Of a stretch of 64,000 nt of DNA, positions 35,025 to 47,559 are shown piece after piece (positions within the stretch are counted from its first letter, which is position 1; each line of letters opens with the position of its first letter). This DNA comes from Ascochyta rabiei. Lineage: Eukaryota > Ascomycota > Dothideomycetes > Pleosporales > Didymellaceae. The translations under genes were made by a program, and so were the position numbers. The notes under the pieces were generated by a model, which worked only from the letters and a program-made list of their open reading frames with translations, did not search any database and was not told the origin of the DNA. The stretch is taken from positions 1,054,001 through 1,118,000 of the forward strand of contig NC_082410.1 of NCBI RefSeq assembly GCF_004011695.2, written 5' to 3'.

Positions 35025-36735
35025 ATGCTCATAGCACGGAGTCACCTTGCTTGTTGGCTTACTGCCTCAATCGCTCGAAGACATTACAACTCGTCCAGCA
35101 TGGGTAAACGCGACTATGCAGCAAGTATACTCGTTAGCAATGGAAGAAGGACGCTGACTGGTTACAGGCTGCGATTGCAGCTTTGAACACGCTGCAATCC
35201 AACTTCGCGATTGTCGATGCAATTCGCAAGTCTGGACTCGGCATGAACAAGGCGTCTATACCAGAGATGGTTGAGTGGTGTAGCAAGATTGGATACAAGG
35301 TGTGCGGCTCCCAGTATCTTTTTATTGAAACGCCGACTGATGTCGTAACCAGCCCTCGGATTTCGACAAGCTGAAGCTTGTACACATCGCTGGGACTAAA
35401 GGCAAAGGCTCTACAAGTGCCTTTGTGTCCTCCATTCTATCGCAGTACACTTCTACCGGTGACGCACAGTCACAACCCTCGAAGATCGGCCTCTACACCT
35501 CCCCACATCTGCGGTTCGTTCGCGAGCGCATACAGATCGACAATGAACCGATATCCGAGGAGAAGTTTGCGAAATACTTTTTCGACGTTTGGGACAGATT
35601 GGAAGCTGCGGCAAAGGCAGAGAATGTTCCTGCTGATGTACCAACGAAGCCTGTCTACTTCAGGTACTTGACGCTCATGGCACTACATGCGTACCTTCTC
35701 GAAGGCGTTGATTCTGCGATCATAGAGTGCGGCATCGGCGGCGAGTACGACAGCACCAACATCTTGACGAAGCCAACGGTCACTGCGGTGACAAGCTTGG
35801 GCATTGATCACACCGCTATGCTCGGATCTACACTTCCTGAGATAGCGTGGCATAAGGCAGGAATATTCAAACAAGGAAGTATTGCGTTTACAGCGCCTCA
35901 GAAGCAGGAGGCAATCGCTGTCCTGCAGGAACGAGCTGCAGAGAGGGGCACCGGACTTCACGTCGTCACCCTCCATCCGTCATTGGCCGACGGCAGTATC
36001 AAGCTTGGACTATCAGCGGAATTCCAGAAGGTCAATGCTTCTGTAGCTATCGCAGTGGCTGCAGCACATTTACGTACTTTAGGTCACACGTCAGTCCCGG
36101 ATCCTACTAAAACAGCGTACATCGATCTCCCTCCGCAATTTATCAAGGGGCTTGAACAGGTTCGCTGCTCTGGGCGTTGTGAGATAAGACGGGAAAAGAG
36201 CATAGCTTGGCATATTGATGGCGCTCACACACTGGAGAGCATCGAAGTTACAGGGAGTTGGTTTGCAGACCAGATTGCCTCTGCAAGTGCAGCTGCTGCA
36301 CCGCAATCAAAGGTCCCTAGAGTTTTGATCTTCAACCAGCAAACCCGAGATGCGAGCGCTCTTGCCAAAGCACTCTACACAGCCTTGCAGAGTGGCATAA
36401 CGTCTGGCTCGACATCACCTTTCACACATGTCTTCTTCACGACAAATCAGACCTTCAATGAGGGCTACAGGCCTGACCTCGTGTCTATCAACACAGACAA
36501 GCATAAAGTAGATGCTTTGGCCGTGCAGAAAGCGTTGGCAAATACTTGGTCAGAGATTGACAGCACAGCAGAAGTGCGTGTACTGAAGACGATTGAAGAA
36601 GCTGTCAGCGCTGCGAGAACGGTAGCACGCAATTGGGCAAGAGACACAGATGCAGAGGTGATGGTTTTGGTGACGGGCAGTCTCCACCTGGTTGGTGGTG
36701 CTCTTGAGGTCCTGGAGTCCGGGAAGACGAATTGA
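35025..36735 (+). CDS. Folylpolyglutamate synthase, possible mitochondrial and cytosolic starts
   Basis: Exons 35025 (or 35100)..35120, 35168..35299 and 35353..36735 give 536 or 511 residues. Motifs of the Mur-ligase-like family are clear: LNTLQSNFAIVDAIRKSG, the P-loop HIAGTKGKGSTSAFVSSIL, LYTSPHLRFVRERI, ECGIGGEYDSTNI and IDGAHTLESIE. The enzyme adds glutamates to tetrahydrofolate so that it is retained and used in cytosol and mitochondria. The first intron (35121..35167) starts with GC (GCA|GCAAGT). The GT alternative would delete three residues of the family spacing between Tyr and Leu-Asn (YxxAxxxLN). Upstream of the consensus ATG at 35100 an in-frame ATG at 35025 adds 25 residues with Arg and Ser, hydrophobics and no acid (MLIARSHLACWLTASIARRH), a typical mitochondrial presequence. 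Confidence 0.9.
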
Positions 36736-37391
36736 TTGTGATACCCATGAAGATTACATTTTACTTGCGCTTCAACACGCATGAATCTCTTACACAATCA
36801 ACAAACAACTCGCCTTCGAGTTATGAGGTTGGACTGCAATACGGTCATAAGCGCCAAGTCGTGATGCTCGTAAATGCGACTTGTGGCCACGAACTACAGA
36901 CGTTGCAACTCGTCAGAATGCACGCAAGCATGTCTATAAAGCGTTGCCGGCTTCCATGCCGATCCCCGCGACTCTTACAACATTACGTGCTCGATGCGAA
37001 AGCCGTTTACCTTGCCCGGGATTTCCCGACCTAGTGGCCCAGGCTAAGTCACCTACGCCCAAAACAGGAGAGTACTCACGAGCGCAAACCAGGCTTGTAC
37101 TATCGCACTACCCTCGCGGACGGAAAGGGCGCTATAGGGTAAGAGCCACCATTCAGAGATCCTCACAACTGCCCTGAAGATATCGCGTGGCGCTGAGAAT
37201 CGGGTTTGTCTTGGCAACTCGGCACAGCGGTTTCTTTGGGAACTTGTCACGGATGAGCCATAGCCGACCTCACTCCTAGACCGCCCACATGTTCACATAT
37301 AGCTCCGAGCATTCCCTCTCAAATTCTGCGTCATTGCTCCTTTGACACACCGTCTGTACATAATCTCAGAACCTCTCCACGCGCTGCCAAC
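36736..37391. other. Intergenic, no gene seen
   Basis: The 3' flank of the folylpolyglutamate synthase gene and the promoter of the zinc transporter. No motif can be supported. Confidence 0.55.
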
Positions 37392-39230
37392 ATGAATTGT
37401 CCCTCTCGAACCGATGATGACGTGCTCCTTAACCCAACCTGGAATCAAAGCCCACCGCGGTTTGCAGCCGACCTTACGACATGCCAGGATCTAAATGGAA
37501 TCGCAAATGCTAGGGAGCTTGGTGATGCGGATCGACTGCGCAGCGGCACGCAAAATCCCAGAAGATACGCCCTAGTCGAGAATCAATTCCAAGAGAAGGA
37601 AAAGCAACGAACTGCGCTTGGGAAGGGTGTCGAAGGTCCCCCAAAAGGTACCGTCGTGCCGTTGGTTATGGGATGGAAACTGGAAATGCTGACGTTGTCC
37701 AGGACCTTGCACCCGAACAACCGTGATCGTGAGTAGTGAGAATGAGCACCGAGCTGGCGCCAGCACAGCTGGTCGAAAGCTGTCGCAAACGATATTCAAG
37801 AGCTGGGGCTGGTGGATCATTTCCGTCCTGTGCACGTCTACCTTCATTTCTTACATCAACAATAGTAGAGCATCAAATGTTGCAGTTGCTAAGCCTGTGT
37901 TTCAACCTACCAGCAGTAAGACCACATCAAGTTCTGTTCTGATTGAAGTTCTTCGACTTACACTTACAGGCCCCTCTGTGAGTCACCGCTACTCCAAAAG
38001 AGACGGATGTGCAATTGGAGGCGCACAGCCTGACTACAACTTACCCTTCCATGTTGGAGGCCTTTTCATCATCCTTTTCGTTTCCTCAACCGCTTGCGCT
38101 TTCCCAATCTTGGTGATCAAGTTCCCTCGTCTGCGCATACCTGCCTCTTTCCTCTTCAGTGCCAAGCATTTTGGAACTGGCGTTCTGATCGCGACAGCTT
38201 TTGTTCACCTGTTGCCTACAGCATTTTTGTCACTTAGCGATCCATGTTTATCATCCTTCTGGACAGAAGATTATCAAGCAGCGCCCGGTGCGATCATGTT
38301 GGCTAGCATCTTCTTCGTGACAATCATCGAGATGATCTTTTCCCCGGGCCGGCATTGTTGTGGCGGCAATGAGGGAGTAGAGGGAGTCTCTCGTGATACT
38401 ATACAAGAGAAGGAGAACGAGGTGCGCACAGCTCCAGAGCTTCAAGCCCAGATGAGAAGAACCTACTCCGACGGCAGTATGCAAGTTCGCTCAATGGGCA
38501 ATCTGAGAGGCAGGGTGACCAGCATCAGCCGTACCCTGACTCAGTACCGCACGGAAAACCAGAGACTCGATGTCGTTGATTTTGCTGAAGATGAAATCCC
38601 GGCTGAGAATCGCGAGAATGATAGCGCTGAAAGCGCGATTCAAGACCCCGAAAGGTGTCAACAGGATTTCGAGATGTCGCCTGAGCAAGCCCACAAAAAG
38701 GCCGTATTACAGTGCTTCCTTCTAGAAATGGGTATACTGTTTCACAGCATCTTCATTGGCATGTCTCTCGCTGTGGCAATTGGCAACGACTTTGTCGTCT
38801 TGCTCATCGCTATTATCTTCCACCGTATGTACCTCCTGCCACCGTCAGCCTTGCACTACTAACTCGCTCAGAAACGTTCGAAGGTCTCGCCCTCGGCGTT
38901 CGTATCGCCGCTATTTCATGGCCAGCACGATCTCCCCAACCTTGGCTCATGGCCGTAGCATACGGCTGCACAACGCCTCTCGGACAGGCTATCGGCATCG
39001 CAACACATACGCTCTACAGTCCGGACTCTGAGATCGGACTCCTCATTGTTGGTATTATGAACGCTATATCCGCTGGATTCCTCGTATTTGCTTCGCTTGT
39101 GGAACTTATGTCTGAGGACTTTTTAAGCGACGAGAGCTGGCAGGTGCTGAGGGGGAAGAAAAGAGTTGCGGCGTGTCTACTCGTATTCTGTGGTGCGTTC
39201 CTGATGAGTCTTGTGGGGGCCTGGGCCTAG
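37392..39230 (+). CDS. ZIP-family zinc/iron permease (Zrt-like)
   Basis: Exons 37392..37647, 37703..37915, 37970..38824 and 38872..39230 encode about 560 residues. After a 115-residue hydrophilic tail and one extra hydrophobic segment (WWIISVLCTSTFISYI), the ZIP core starts with YNLPFHVGGLFIILFVSSTACAFPI. FGTGVLIATAFVHLLPTAF follows, then a long cytosolic loop with a Ser/Arg-rich stretch. The metal-site helices come next: LEMGILFHSIFIGMSLAV and FHQTFEGLALGVRIA, the latter formed across the last intron. The His-Ser-x-x-x-G and His-x-x-x-Glu-Gly signatures are intact, so a working importer of zinc (or iron) at the plasma membrane is likely. The 54-nt intron at 37916..37969 keeps the frame whether or not it is spliced. 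The first exon is supported by phase only. Confidence 0.88.
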
Positions 39231-41732
39231 ACGGCACAAAAAGTTTGCAACGGAAGGAGGGCGACACGAGAAGTGAGTTGGAGAAGCAGGAAAGACGAGA
39301 TCGAGCTCGCGGAAGATGTGGATCAAAGCTCGTGCCCCGAGCAAGCGAAAACGATAGGCAACATTATTGCGTGAACATTCAGATACATAAAGTGGTTTAG
39401 TGTGCGTTTCCACTTTACGGGTGACCATTAGTAAGGCACATTCCTGTGATCATGGCGTGCAAATCCTACTGACACAATGCAATCCTTCGGCCGGCGGCAC
39501 AATCCGAATACGAAACCCAGACCAGTAATCAAGATGCTGCATTTAACCTTGGATCTTTCTTTGGAATTCCTAATCGAGATACGGAGTGCAAAAAGCAACA
39601 ATAGGCTTCTTGGTCAGTCTGATCTATTTTGGAGGCTAATGCGGCCCAAAACCTAATAATTGGCGCTTTCAAAACGACCCAGTGTGTCGACCAGAATGCG
39701 ATGGTGGAAAGAGAAGCAAGCGTTAACAGGTTGGGCAGCAAAAACGCTCTTCTCCATTTTCCCCCTCTGGATCTTGACTTCGAAGAGGTATTGCAGGTCT
39801 TTTGATTCAAGCAAAAGGATGAGAGCCCAACGTGAATACCCGGTAGACAAGGGTCCCTTACACAACATACCCTGACCCCGTGAATGCACCTTCTCAGCCA
39901 CCAAAAGATCTGGATCTTCCGATCAAAACGCGATTCTTGTAGGGGCTGTCGGGAGGGTGGGCCCGCAAATTAGTGGAGCACGCCGTGCATCAGTCCTCTT
40001 CCTAGTCAATGTGGTACTGCGTTGTCAGGGACCACAAGGACATTTGAATTGTAGGTATATGACAGATGTGGGTTACAGATGGGATATTGCGTTACACAGC
40101 TTACGAGACGGCCATGTCTTCCGGAGCAATCATGGCCTGTCTTAAGGATACAGGACTTGTAGAATTGATGCGAGATGTGAGGTCAGAGGCTCAATGAAAC
40201 TCAAAGAGTGTATGTTCGGCGCTCTGCTCAAACACGAGCGTGCAGAACACCACACTACATGCTTAGACCTCGTGCCGGTCTCTCCACAGTTCCCTCGAAC
40301 TAACACTTACAAGAGCTAACAGCGCGAAGCAGGGACTTTGCCCCAGCTTGCTTGCTTTTTCCAGTGTTATTACGCGGAAGCATACATCCGTCACAGCGCC
40401 CTGTAAGCTATGTTCCCAGGTTAATGAGGCGGACTGGGATAACCCCCCGCAGGAAAAGAACGGTTAGTACTGTACTAACAGATTGAAAAGAAAGCGAGGT
40501 TCTTCTCGCACTCTGATGAACACATAGACACCAGGTGTGACACAATTGTATTTCTTGACATCTGCAGTATTGGTTTCTAGCATGCTGAAGTGATATGTTG
40601 GATCCGTGCAGATTGATATGGAGTTGTAGGAGTGTTTAAAAGAGCTTCAGGCAGCGCAATCGTCGTTGGAGTATGCTAGTGCAGAAAAGAGGCGTGCAGT
40701 AGCGTCCCGCGGGGGGTGTTGGAACACGTCGATGTCTCTTTCCGAAGTCGCGAAGTGTTGCGACTTCAGAATTTGCAAGTAGACTTAGTTCAATTCAAAC
40801 CTGAAAAGCCGTAGTTTTCATTGTCGAGTCGTGGCTTGCTGAGCGAGTCGTCTTCCAGTTGAGCGGGGGCGAATAATACAACCTTGGGCGGGTGTACTGA
40901 TGTTGAAAAGTGTCGAAGCTGCCTTACCGAGTTTTATCGAGGATCTTCGAGCTTGGCAGACATGATAGAGCTGGGAGTCTTTAGTAAAGGATTACCCTGT
41001 GGTACAACGCCACCAAGTGAGATTGCCTGAGCGTGTAATGCTTGTGCTGTGCCTGAATGCTGCAGATCGCCACAACCCTTAGACAAGTATCCGACCAACA
41101 CGGTAGGCTGGCTTGAGATCCCGACACTCTGGCCCGGTCGCGGGAGTACTTGTAGTAATGGCATCCTTAGCACGACGCCGCATGATGGATCGGACCGGCC
41201 GGTCAGAGCTTGAAGCCGACTAAAGGCCTGGAAGAGCAGTGGAACGAATTGTTATGAATTACAGTAGGGAGTGCGTATCTACATTTGAGATATACCATTG
41301 AGGCCCCAGAATCGACATTGATAGAGCGTCAATACACGCATAGCGCTTGGTAGAGAAACCCAATGAGAGTATCGAATACATACAATCTGTAAATTGCCAA
41401 CCGTTGACATGTGCACTCATGAATCAGGGTCATTCGAGATCGTACAGCAATCTCTATAGAGACTGGGCGCCTATAGAGCAGGATCATCTAGCGTGCTTAC
41501 TGTAGCATCAGACGCAGCTACACCCACCTACGTGAGTGCAGAAGAGGCATAATGTCTCCATAGCCGGCTACCACCGTCGGAAAAGATGGAAGAAATGTAT
41601 TCGACTATACCCTGAAGCTGGATGTCGTCCGGCGATCGTGATATCGTAAGGCTTCTTAGGTTACGGCAGAGAGTTGGCGAAAGACGTGGCTTCATGATGG
41701 GCAGCATCGGAGTAGCTGCTCCTTGCGTTGCC
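39231..41732. other. 2.5 kb gene-poor stretch
   Basis: Only short, motif-free frames on both strands. I see no RNA gene, repeat array or transposon end. It may hold noncoding or lineage-specific sequence. Confidence 0.5.
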
Positions 41733-42271
41733 TCAAAGAATCGACCTCTCGTACTCAATTTTGATTCTCCCATCTGATACGCCCTCATCAGCAGGCTCTG
41801 CTTGAAGCACGCGTGGATAATCCGTGAGCCGACCTTCCAGCATCTCGAAAGTTTCTGCGTAGACCCTGGACGGTACAGATTCTGGCTCAACAAACAAGGA
41901 TGCTGCGTCGATAGTAATCGGCCTGATCGTCGATCGGCTCCTGGCATCTTCAACAATGAAGTTGGTGCCTTTGGCCACACTCGTAGAGTCTGTATGTCGC
42001 GACTCGTCATCTGCAAATCTTTCGGCAAGTATCTTGCGGAGCACTCGTTCAAGTTGTTCGTCACTAGGACCTTGCCAGGTCTGTCGTTCTTCTAGGTACA
42101 ATACACGGTCATGGAGAGCTCGAAAGCCATCTTCGGTTCTCTGCAGGAACTCGTAGCTAGACGTTGTCAGATCAGATCGGGGGCATGAACGTGGGTGGCA
42201 TGTGCTTACTACCATCCAGCGATCTTCTCGAAGGCTTGATTGATCTTTTGTAGTTGGAATGACCAAGACAT
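41733..42271 (-). CDS. Hypothetical protein with predicted coiled coil
   Basis: The model joins exon 1 (42210..42271, MSWSFQLQKINQAFEKIAGW) to exon 2 (41733..42156) across a 53-nt intron (GTAAGC..TCTAG), giving 161 residues. The middle (YEFLQRTEDGFRALHDRVLYL, then EERQTWQGPSDEQLERVLRKIL) is helical and charged, with heptad-like spacing. The rest is Arg/Ser/Glu-rich. A donor 3 bases earlier is also possible and would change two residues. No family is recognised; it stands alone in a gene-poor region. Confidence 0.5.
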
Positions 42272-45200
42272 TGTGAAGCTGTCAAAGCTCAGATTACTGT
42301 TGATTATGGAGAATCTGCCAGCCACCCGGTCGTTGAAGCAGAAAGTCAAGAACCGCGTTCAATGATAAGGATAGTTTTTGGAGAGAAACGAGTACTGAAG
42401 GCTGTCACTCTGAGTTAAGTCGGATGTATCAATCCGGAAGCGGAGGACTGTTGACCTCGTGCGGCAGTAAAGTGGCACCGGCAGTCAGGGCTTCACTTGC
42501 GCAGCTAAGTGGACTAGGCGTCCTTGGATCATGCTCATAGTCGATGATGATCAAGTCAATGAAACTATGGCCAGATCAAAATTTGTCGTAGGAAGAACAC
42601 CAATCAGCATGAGGCAAGTAACCGAACGATGGATCAGACAAGGAACAGCGCGTACCGTTGCGCCCGAATCCCGCAAAACCCATTCTGGCAAGGCGTCAAA
42701 TGTCGTGGCTGCCAGACAATGACTTCAAACCGAAGATCATATTTCAAGGGTCAGGGGTGATGCACATGCAGCCACAAAGGGAGCGTAGCAAGTCGGAGGA
42801 ATTCAGTCTACGCGGTCAATCAGCATGAGCATATGATGCGCAGGAGTGTCCACAATGGTACTGGCTGTTGCGAACTTGCCTGGCACCTACCTCAGTCGCC
42901 TCGAGCTTGGTGGATCGCAAGCTCCCAGAGTGAAGGCCAAGAAACGGCGGGCAGCTGATGCAAAGGCGTCCCGGCGAGACGTGGCCACGGAAAGGTGCTG
43001 CAAGAAAGTGAACGAGCACAGATTAGAGCGGATTGGCTTCCGCATCCCCTGGCGACATTAGTTGCATGGGGAAGCAAGAGATCGAACCGATGCAGACGCG
43101 CCCAAAGATAAGTCAGCAGGACTTGGCAAGGCTGTTGGACGCCAATAGCCCAACCTTTGCCCCACGGACCCCACACGCTCTACTCCCCTTCCTAACAACG
43201 CCTGGGTTTCTTTGCTTCTGCAGTTGCTGTCACTATGTTTGGCGCTTTGGTTGCCTGCTGTGTGCGTTTCCCACATCGCTCTCCACATTGCTCTCTACAT
43301 GGCGACTGGCCATCAGGCCATCTATTGTTGATCTGCACCGCCACAAGTTCTGATCGGTGAACTGACATGTCAAAGCTTCACGTCCGAACACCCTGTTCAG
43401 GCCGCACATGCGGATACAAGCCATTCGATCTTTGCATGCCAAAGTAAATAAGTTCAAGGAACATGTGGCCATAGCAAGCTGCTCCGGAGCAACAACCCTG
43501 CCAAGATGAATCGCACAGACAGCCACCTGCAACACTGAACGATTTGCAGCCTTGGTATTCAGCACGCTAAGTTTTTCACCGCCCGCGCCTGTAGGACTGA
43601 ACGCTATTGGCAAACCCAGTAGCTGCGGCATAGTCCCCTGCATACCCGCAAGTGCATCTTGCCACGACATCATTCGAGTCATCGTATCCATGTACTGCTG
43701 TACCCTGGTTATCAAAGCTTTTGATCTAGTGGCGCATCAATTGCAGCATCGCTACTGTTCATCGCCACGTGTCGGTGAAGACTAAAACCTGCACCTGGGA
43801 GCTCGCTTTGCGATTGAACATTCAATGGCGGCCCGAACAGCCGCGTGCTTCACCCTCTGTAACAAAGCGAGAGTTTACATCAATCGGCAGAGGCTCTCCT
43901 TATATGTGGGCCAAAAACTTTATCCCGTCGCCAGATCGAAGCCCCCTACTTCTTGAAGTACTGATTCATATTGTTTATGGCGGAGACCTACTGCACACAA
44001 TCTACGCCTGCTATCAGCATGGTAGAAATCGCAATCGATGGATATCGGCGTCACTAACTTAGAATGTCACATCAATTGGCGAGTAGGTCGACCATATTGT
44101 CGGAGTCATCGATACCAAAATACTAGTACGCCTACATACCATATGACGTTGCAGAAACAAGCTGGCCACTGACGCTCCTAATCTATACAATCCGGGAGGC
44201 AGATAACGTGGCTCGACTCGATCATCTTGAGCTAGCTAGTGAAACAAATTAAGAACGAAGATGGTATCGACATGTAAGAAGAGTACCTCAATGAAGCTAA
44301 CCATTCTCAGGCTTCGTCGTTAGAAAAACCTTTGTCCGAGTTCTCTTGCAGACGAGAGCTGATAACCTGCACTCGGAAAGTAAGCGGGGCATCCTGTCCA
44401 ATGCAAGGCGTGATGCACAATCGCAACTGGAAGTCAGACTCAGCAGAGAGTTTGCAAGTGCAGTCCAGTCAACAACATATCGGACTACAAATGACCTGCA
44501 GGGTCTAAGCGGTACATCGCTGCGAGTAACGGCTTGTGCTGACTTTTTTCACACGAGAAAAACACTTCATGCTATGGTACTCATCTTTCCTAGCCATCTC
44601 GTGCGTTAAGTCAAAAAGAGACACAACAAGTGAACTAACTTGCTGGACGAGTTCAACAAACATTCACCGCTGATACCGCCTTTGACAGTTGCTGACACCA
44701 TGAGTTGAGGCTGTCGCTGATGACTATGGTATCACAACGTCAACGCAGCGCATTCGAGCTGTACCGGCCTGGCTCAAACAGTATCAGCTTACAGACCTGC
44801 AGCTGCAGGAGCTTCCTCGTTCGAACGGCTGCTCCGGTGTCAGCTTTACGCGTGTTGCACCTCATGCCGGCGGCCAATCCCTCCTATGCAAGCACCTACC
44901 AGTATGGGCTCACCTTAAGGATACACAAACCCGACTCGTTATCGGGTAAGCAGTCCCATTGCATACCGACCGCGCGTTCCTCAGCTGTGCACGCGAGTAA
45001 GGCTAGCGCCCGGGACTTGTACGTCTTCGGTTCTCTTCGAACACACCCCTGTGCAGTTCCGTTCGCCATGTCACATCGATCGCCGATGCTTAACGGTCAG
45101 TCAAGAAGCAGGCAGCGAGCGCATTCATTGGCCTCCTCTACGAATTCTGCATGCTGCTGGGACTGAGGATCCAGATCTCGCCAGTGCTATACGAGGCGAG

Positions 45201-45868
45201 CGGGACGACTTGTGAACGTGACCAAACCTACCCCTGAGTCGACCTGTCAGTGCGATCATGCAAAAACGCTGTATTTGTAGGGGTACATTTTCGTTTCAAG
45301 CCAGATACAGTCTACCGGGGACGCTTCCAGAGAAGTTGCCGCTTTGAGTATTAGCACATTGTGTGTAGCAACTCAGATCCAGAGTCGAACCCAGCTTGAG
45401 GCTGCGGCAGGCTCATTCATACCTCAGCCTATACGTTCACTTTTTGATGCATGTAGTAGTAACAATCATCGATAGCTCTCCATCTGGCGGAGTCAGGCCC
45501 TCAAAAGTGTTGCAAACAGCGGTGAGTTATAATAAGATAGTACTTCAACATGAGTTTGTGCAACTGCCGTCACGTCTGATGCTTGACCACAGCTTGCTCA
45601 CCGATCAAAGAGCCTGTCGTGTTGTGTTAGCAAGTCCACCAACCACCTGCACATTACAGACCGAGGCTCGTCAAGGAAACGGGGAGCTCAACAGCCCAGA
45701 GCAATAACGAATAGAAGATGCATTTCATGTGTGTTGGAAGTATCAACAAGCAGGTAGATGACGAACGAAAGCAGGTACACACAAGACGCAAACGACCAAA
45801 TCAAGCCTTGAACAAGGAACTGAGTGGGGCTCGAGTCAGTGTCAGCGGAGTCGCTTCAGTTTCGAGGT
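42272..45868. other. 3.6 kb gene-poor stretch
   Basis: Frames here are short and lack start context, splice signals or motifs. No repeat or transposon end was seen. It precedes the pectin-degrading lyase gene on its 3' side. Confidence 0.5.
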
Positions 45869-47559
45869 TTACTCGAACAACTCTATCGCATCGAGGATGA
45901 CATTCGGCGCGAGGAAGCCGTCACCGGCACTTCCGCTGGTGCAAGTAATAGTGATGGTGTTGGATCCACTTGTCAAGGTACCAGCAGGGATCGCAAAGTC
46001 ATACACCTCACCGAACCCACGGTACGCACCACGTGTGAGACCTCTGGAGTCAATCTTTGTCGGCGCAGCGGGCGTAGCAGCCGTCCATGAGTTTACCACG
46101 ACCGATGGACGACAGCCAGCGAATGCAAGTGTAGTTCCGACGCGAAGAGTTGAGCCAGTGGCGCCGGTAAATTCGATGGTGAGTTGATTCGTGCCCTTGA
46201 TGAGGGCCATGGGGACATTGCCTAGGCTACTAGAGCCGACGGTATAGGTCTGCGAGCCCCAGGACTCCATACGGGAGTCCGAGGGATGCATACGCAGCTG
46301 GTTGGCGGCATTTCTGAAGCCCTTAGGTGAGCCGTCCCATTCGCCAATTCGCCAGACAGACGTCTTGGTCTCGGCATCGGCGGCGATGTTAGCGGTGTTA
46401 GTTGTACCGGCATTGACAGTGACGCTTGCAGCCTTGACCTTAAATTCGCCCTGATACAGGACCTGTGTGTATGTTCCGGGCTTCATCGAAGGCGAGGTGA
46501 ACTTGCCAGCGCTGTCGGCGTACACCCAGTACTGTGCGTCATCATTGTACCAATGCAGAACTGTTTGGAAGCTGGAGCCAACGCCAGTCGCAGTACCCGA
46601 AACCTTTCCACGGTCAGAGTCGGCGACGTATCCGGTGATGGAGAGGTCTTTGAAGAAAGATGTGTCGAGTGATGAGCCACCGGATGGGATACCGCTGCGA
46701 GTGAATGCCATTGCGTACGGGCCATGAAGACCCATGCGATATTTCTCAGTCTGTACGTGATTGGAGTTCATGTAGAAGTACAAGTTGGTCGAGTCGCCGG
46801 CATTGTTCGAGTTGATGTCACGATGGAAAGGTCCACCAGAAGAACCCTCATACGACTGAGTGTTGAGCAGCATGCAAACGTGAACGTCTTCTCCACGGTA
46901 GACGCATTGCTAGGTCTTGTCAGCCTTGCTCATTGGCAAACTTGGTTGTCACCGAAGCGTACCCTGGAGTCATCAATGTGCCGCTCGCTAGAGTAAAACT
47001 TCGAGCGGGTCTGGCCATCGACAACAAACACGTCCGAACCCTCAACAGCCGAGCTCGAGCCAGCAGTGGTCGATACAACACCGAAGGGGTATTCCGAAGG
47101 CAATGTGTTGGGGTTGAGACGAGCGATGAAGCGCAGCTCACCAATGTCTGGTTCGGCAGTGGTGTAAGTGGCCATGTAGATAGTCGATTCGCCAGACTTA
47201 ACCACATAATAGTGGGTTAGAGTTGAGGTCGTGCAGGTGATTTTGGCGGTAGTGCCTAGCAAGATTGGTCAACTGCCATTTCCCGGCCAATTCCATGAAG
47301 ACGTACCGATGATTGCAGACTGGACTGTGGCAGATCCAAGACCGGAAGAAATGTGTGATCCCTTTGAGGCATACTGAAACTCCTCGCCTAGGTACTTGAT
47401 TGAAGTGATGTCGCAGTTCTTGCCGTTGACTGTAAATACCAACGCGTTGCTTGAGCCGGCATCGACGACAAAGTCGTCACCAGACTTGGTAACACCGAAG
47501 GCGGCCAGCACCGAAGACGAAAGGGTGGCCGCAGCCAGGAGAGCAGATTTGAGAAACAT
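45869..47559 (-). CDS. Rhamnogalacturonate lyase, polysaccharide lyase family 4
   Basis: Exons 47307..47559, 46963..47255 and 45869..46909 give 528 residues, matching the size of fungal RglA enzymes (about 527). A signal peptide ([19 protein letters not shown]) is followed by [17 protein letters not shown], the start of the beta-sandwich catalytic domain, with [27 protein letters not shown] and the characteristic [10 protein letters not shown] fibronectin-III-like domain follows ([33 protein letters not shown]), then a C-terminal carbohydrate-binding-like domain ([29 protein letters not shown]). The enzyme cleaves the rhamnose-galacturonate bonds of the pectin backbone by beta-elimination, outside the cell. 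It points to a plant-associated or plant-degrading life style. Both introns are GT-AG and in phase. Confidence 0.94.

Noticed and set aside
37723..37742. GTG-initiated start for the zinc transporter
   Set aside because: Fungal nuclear genes start with ATG; an upstream exon from 37392 joins in phase and supplies a normal start.
42272..45868. Several 90-150 codon frames as genes
   Set aside because: Their compositions look random, they overlap on both strands, and none can be extended with consensus splice sites.
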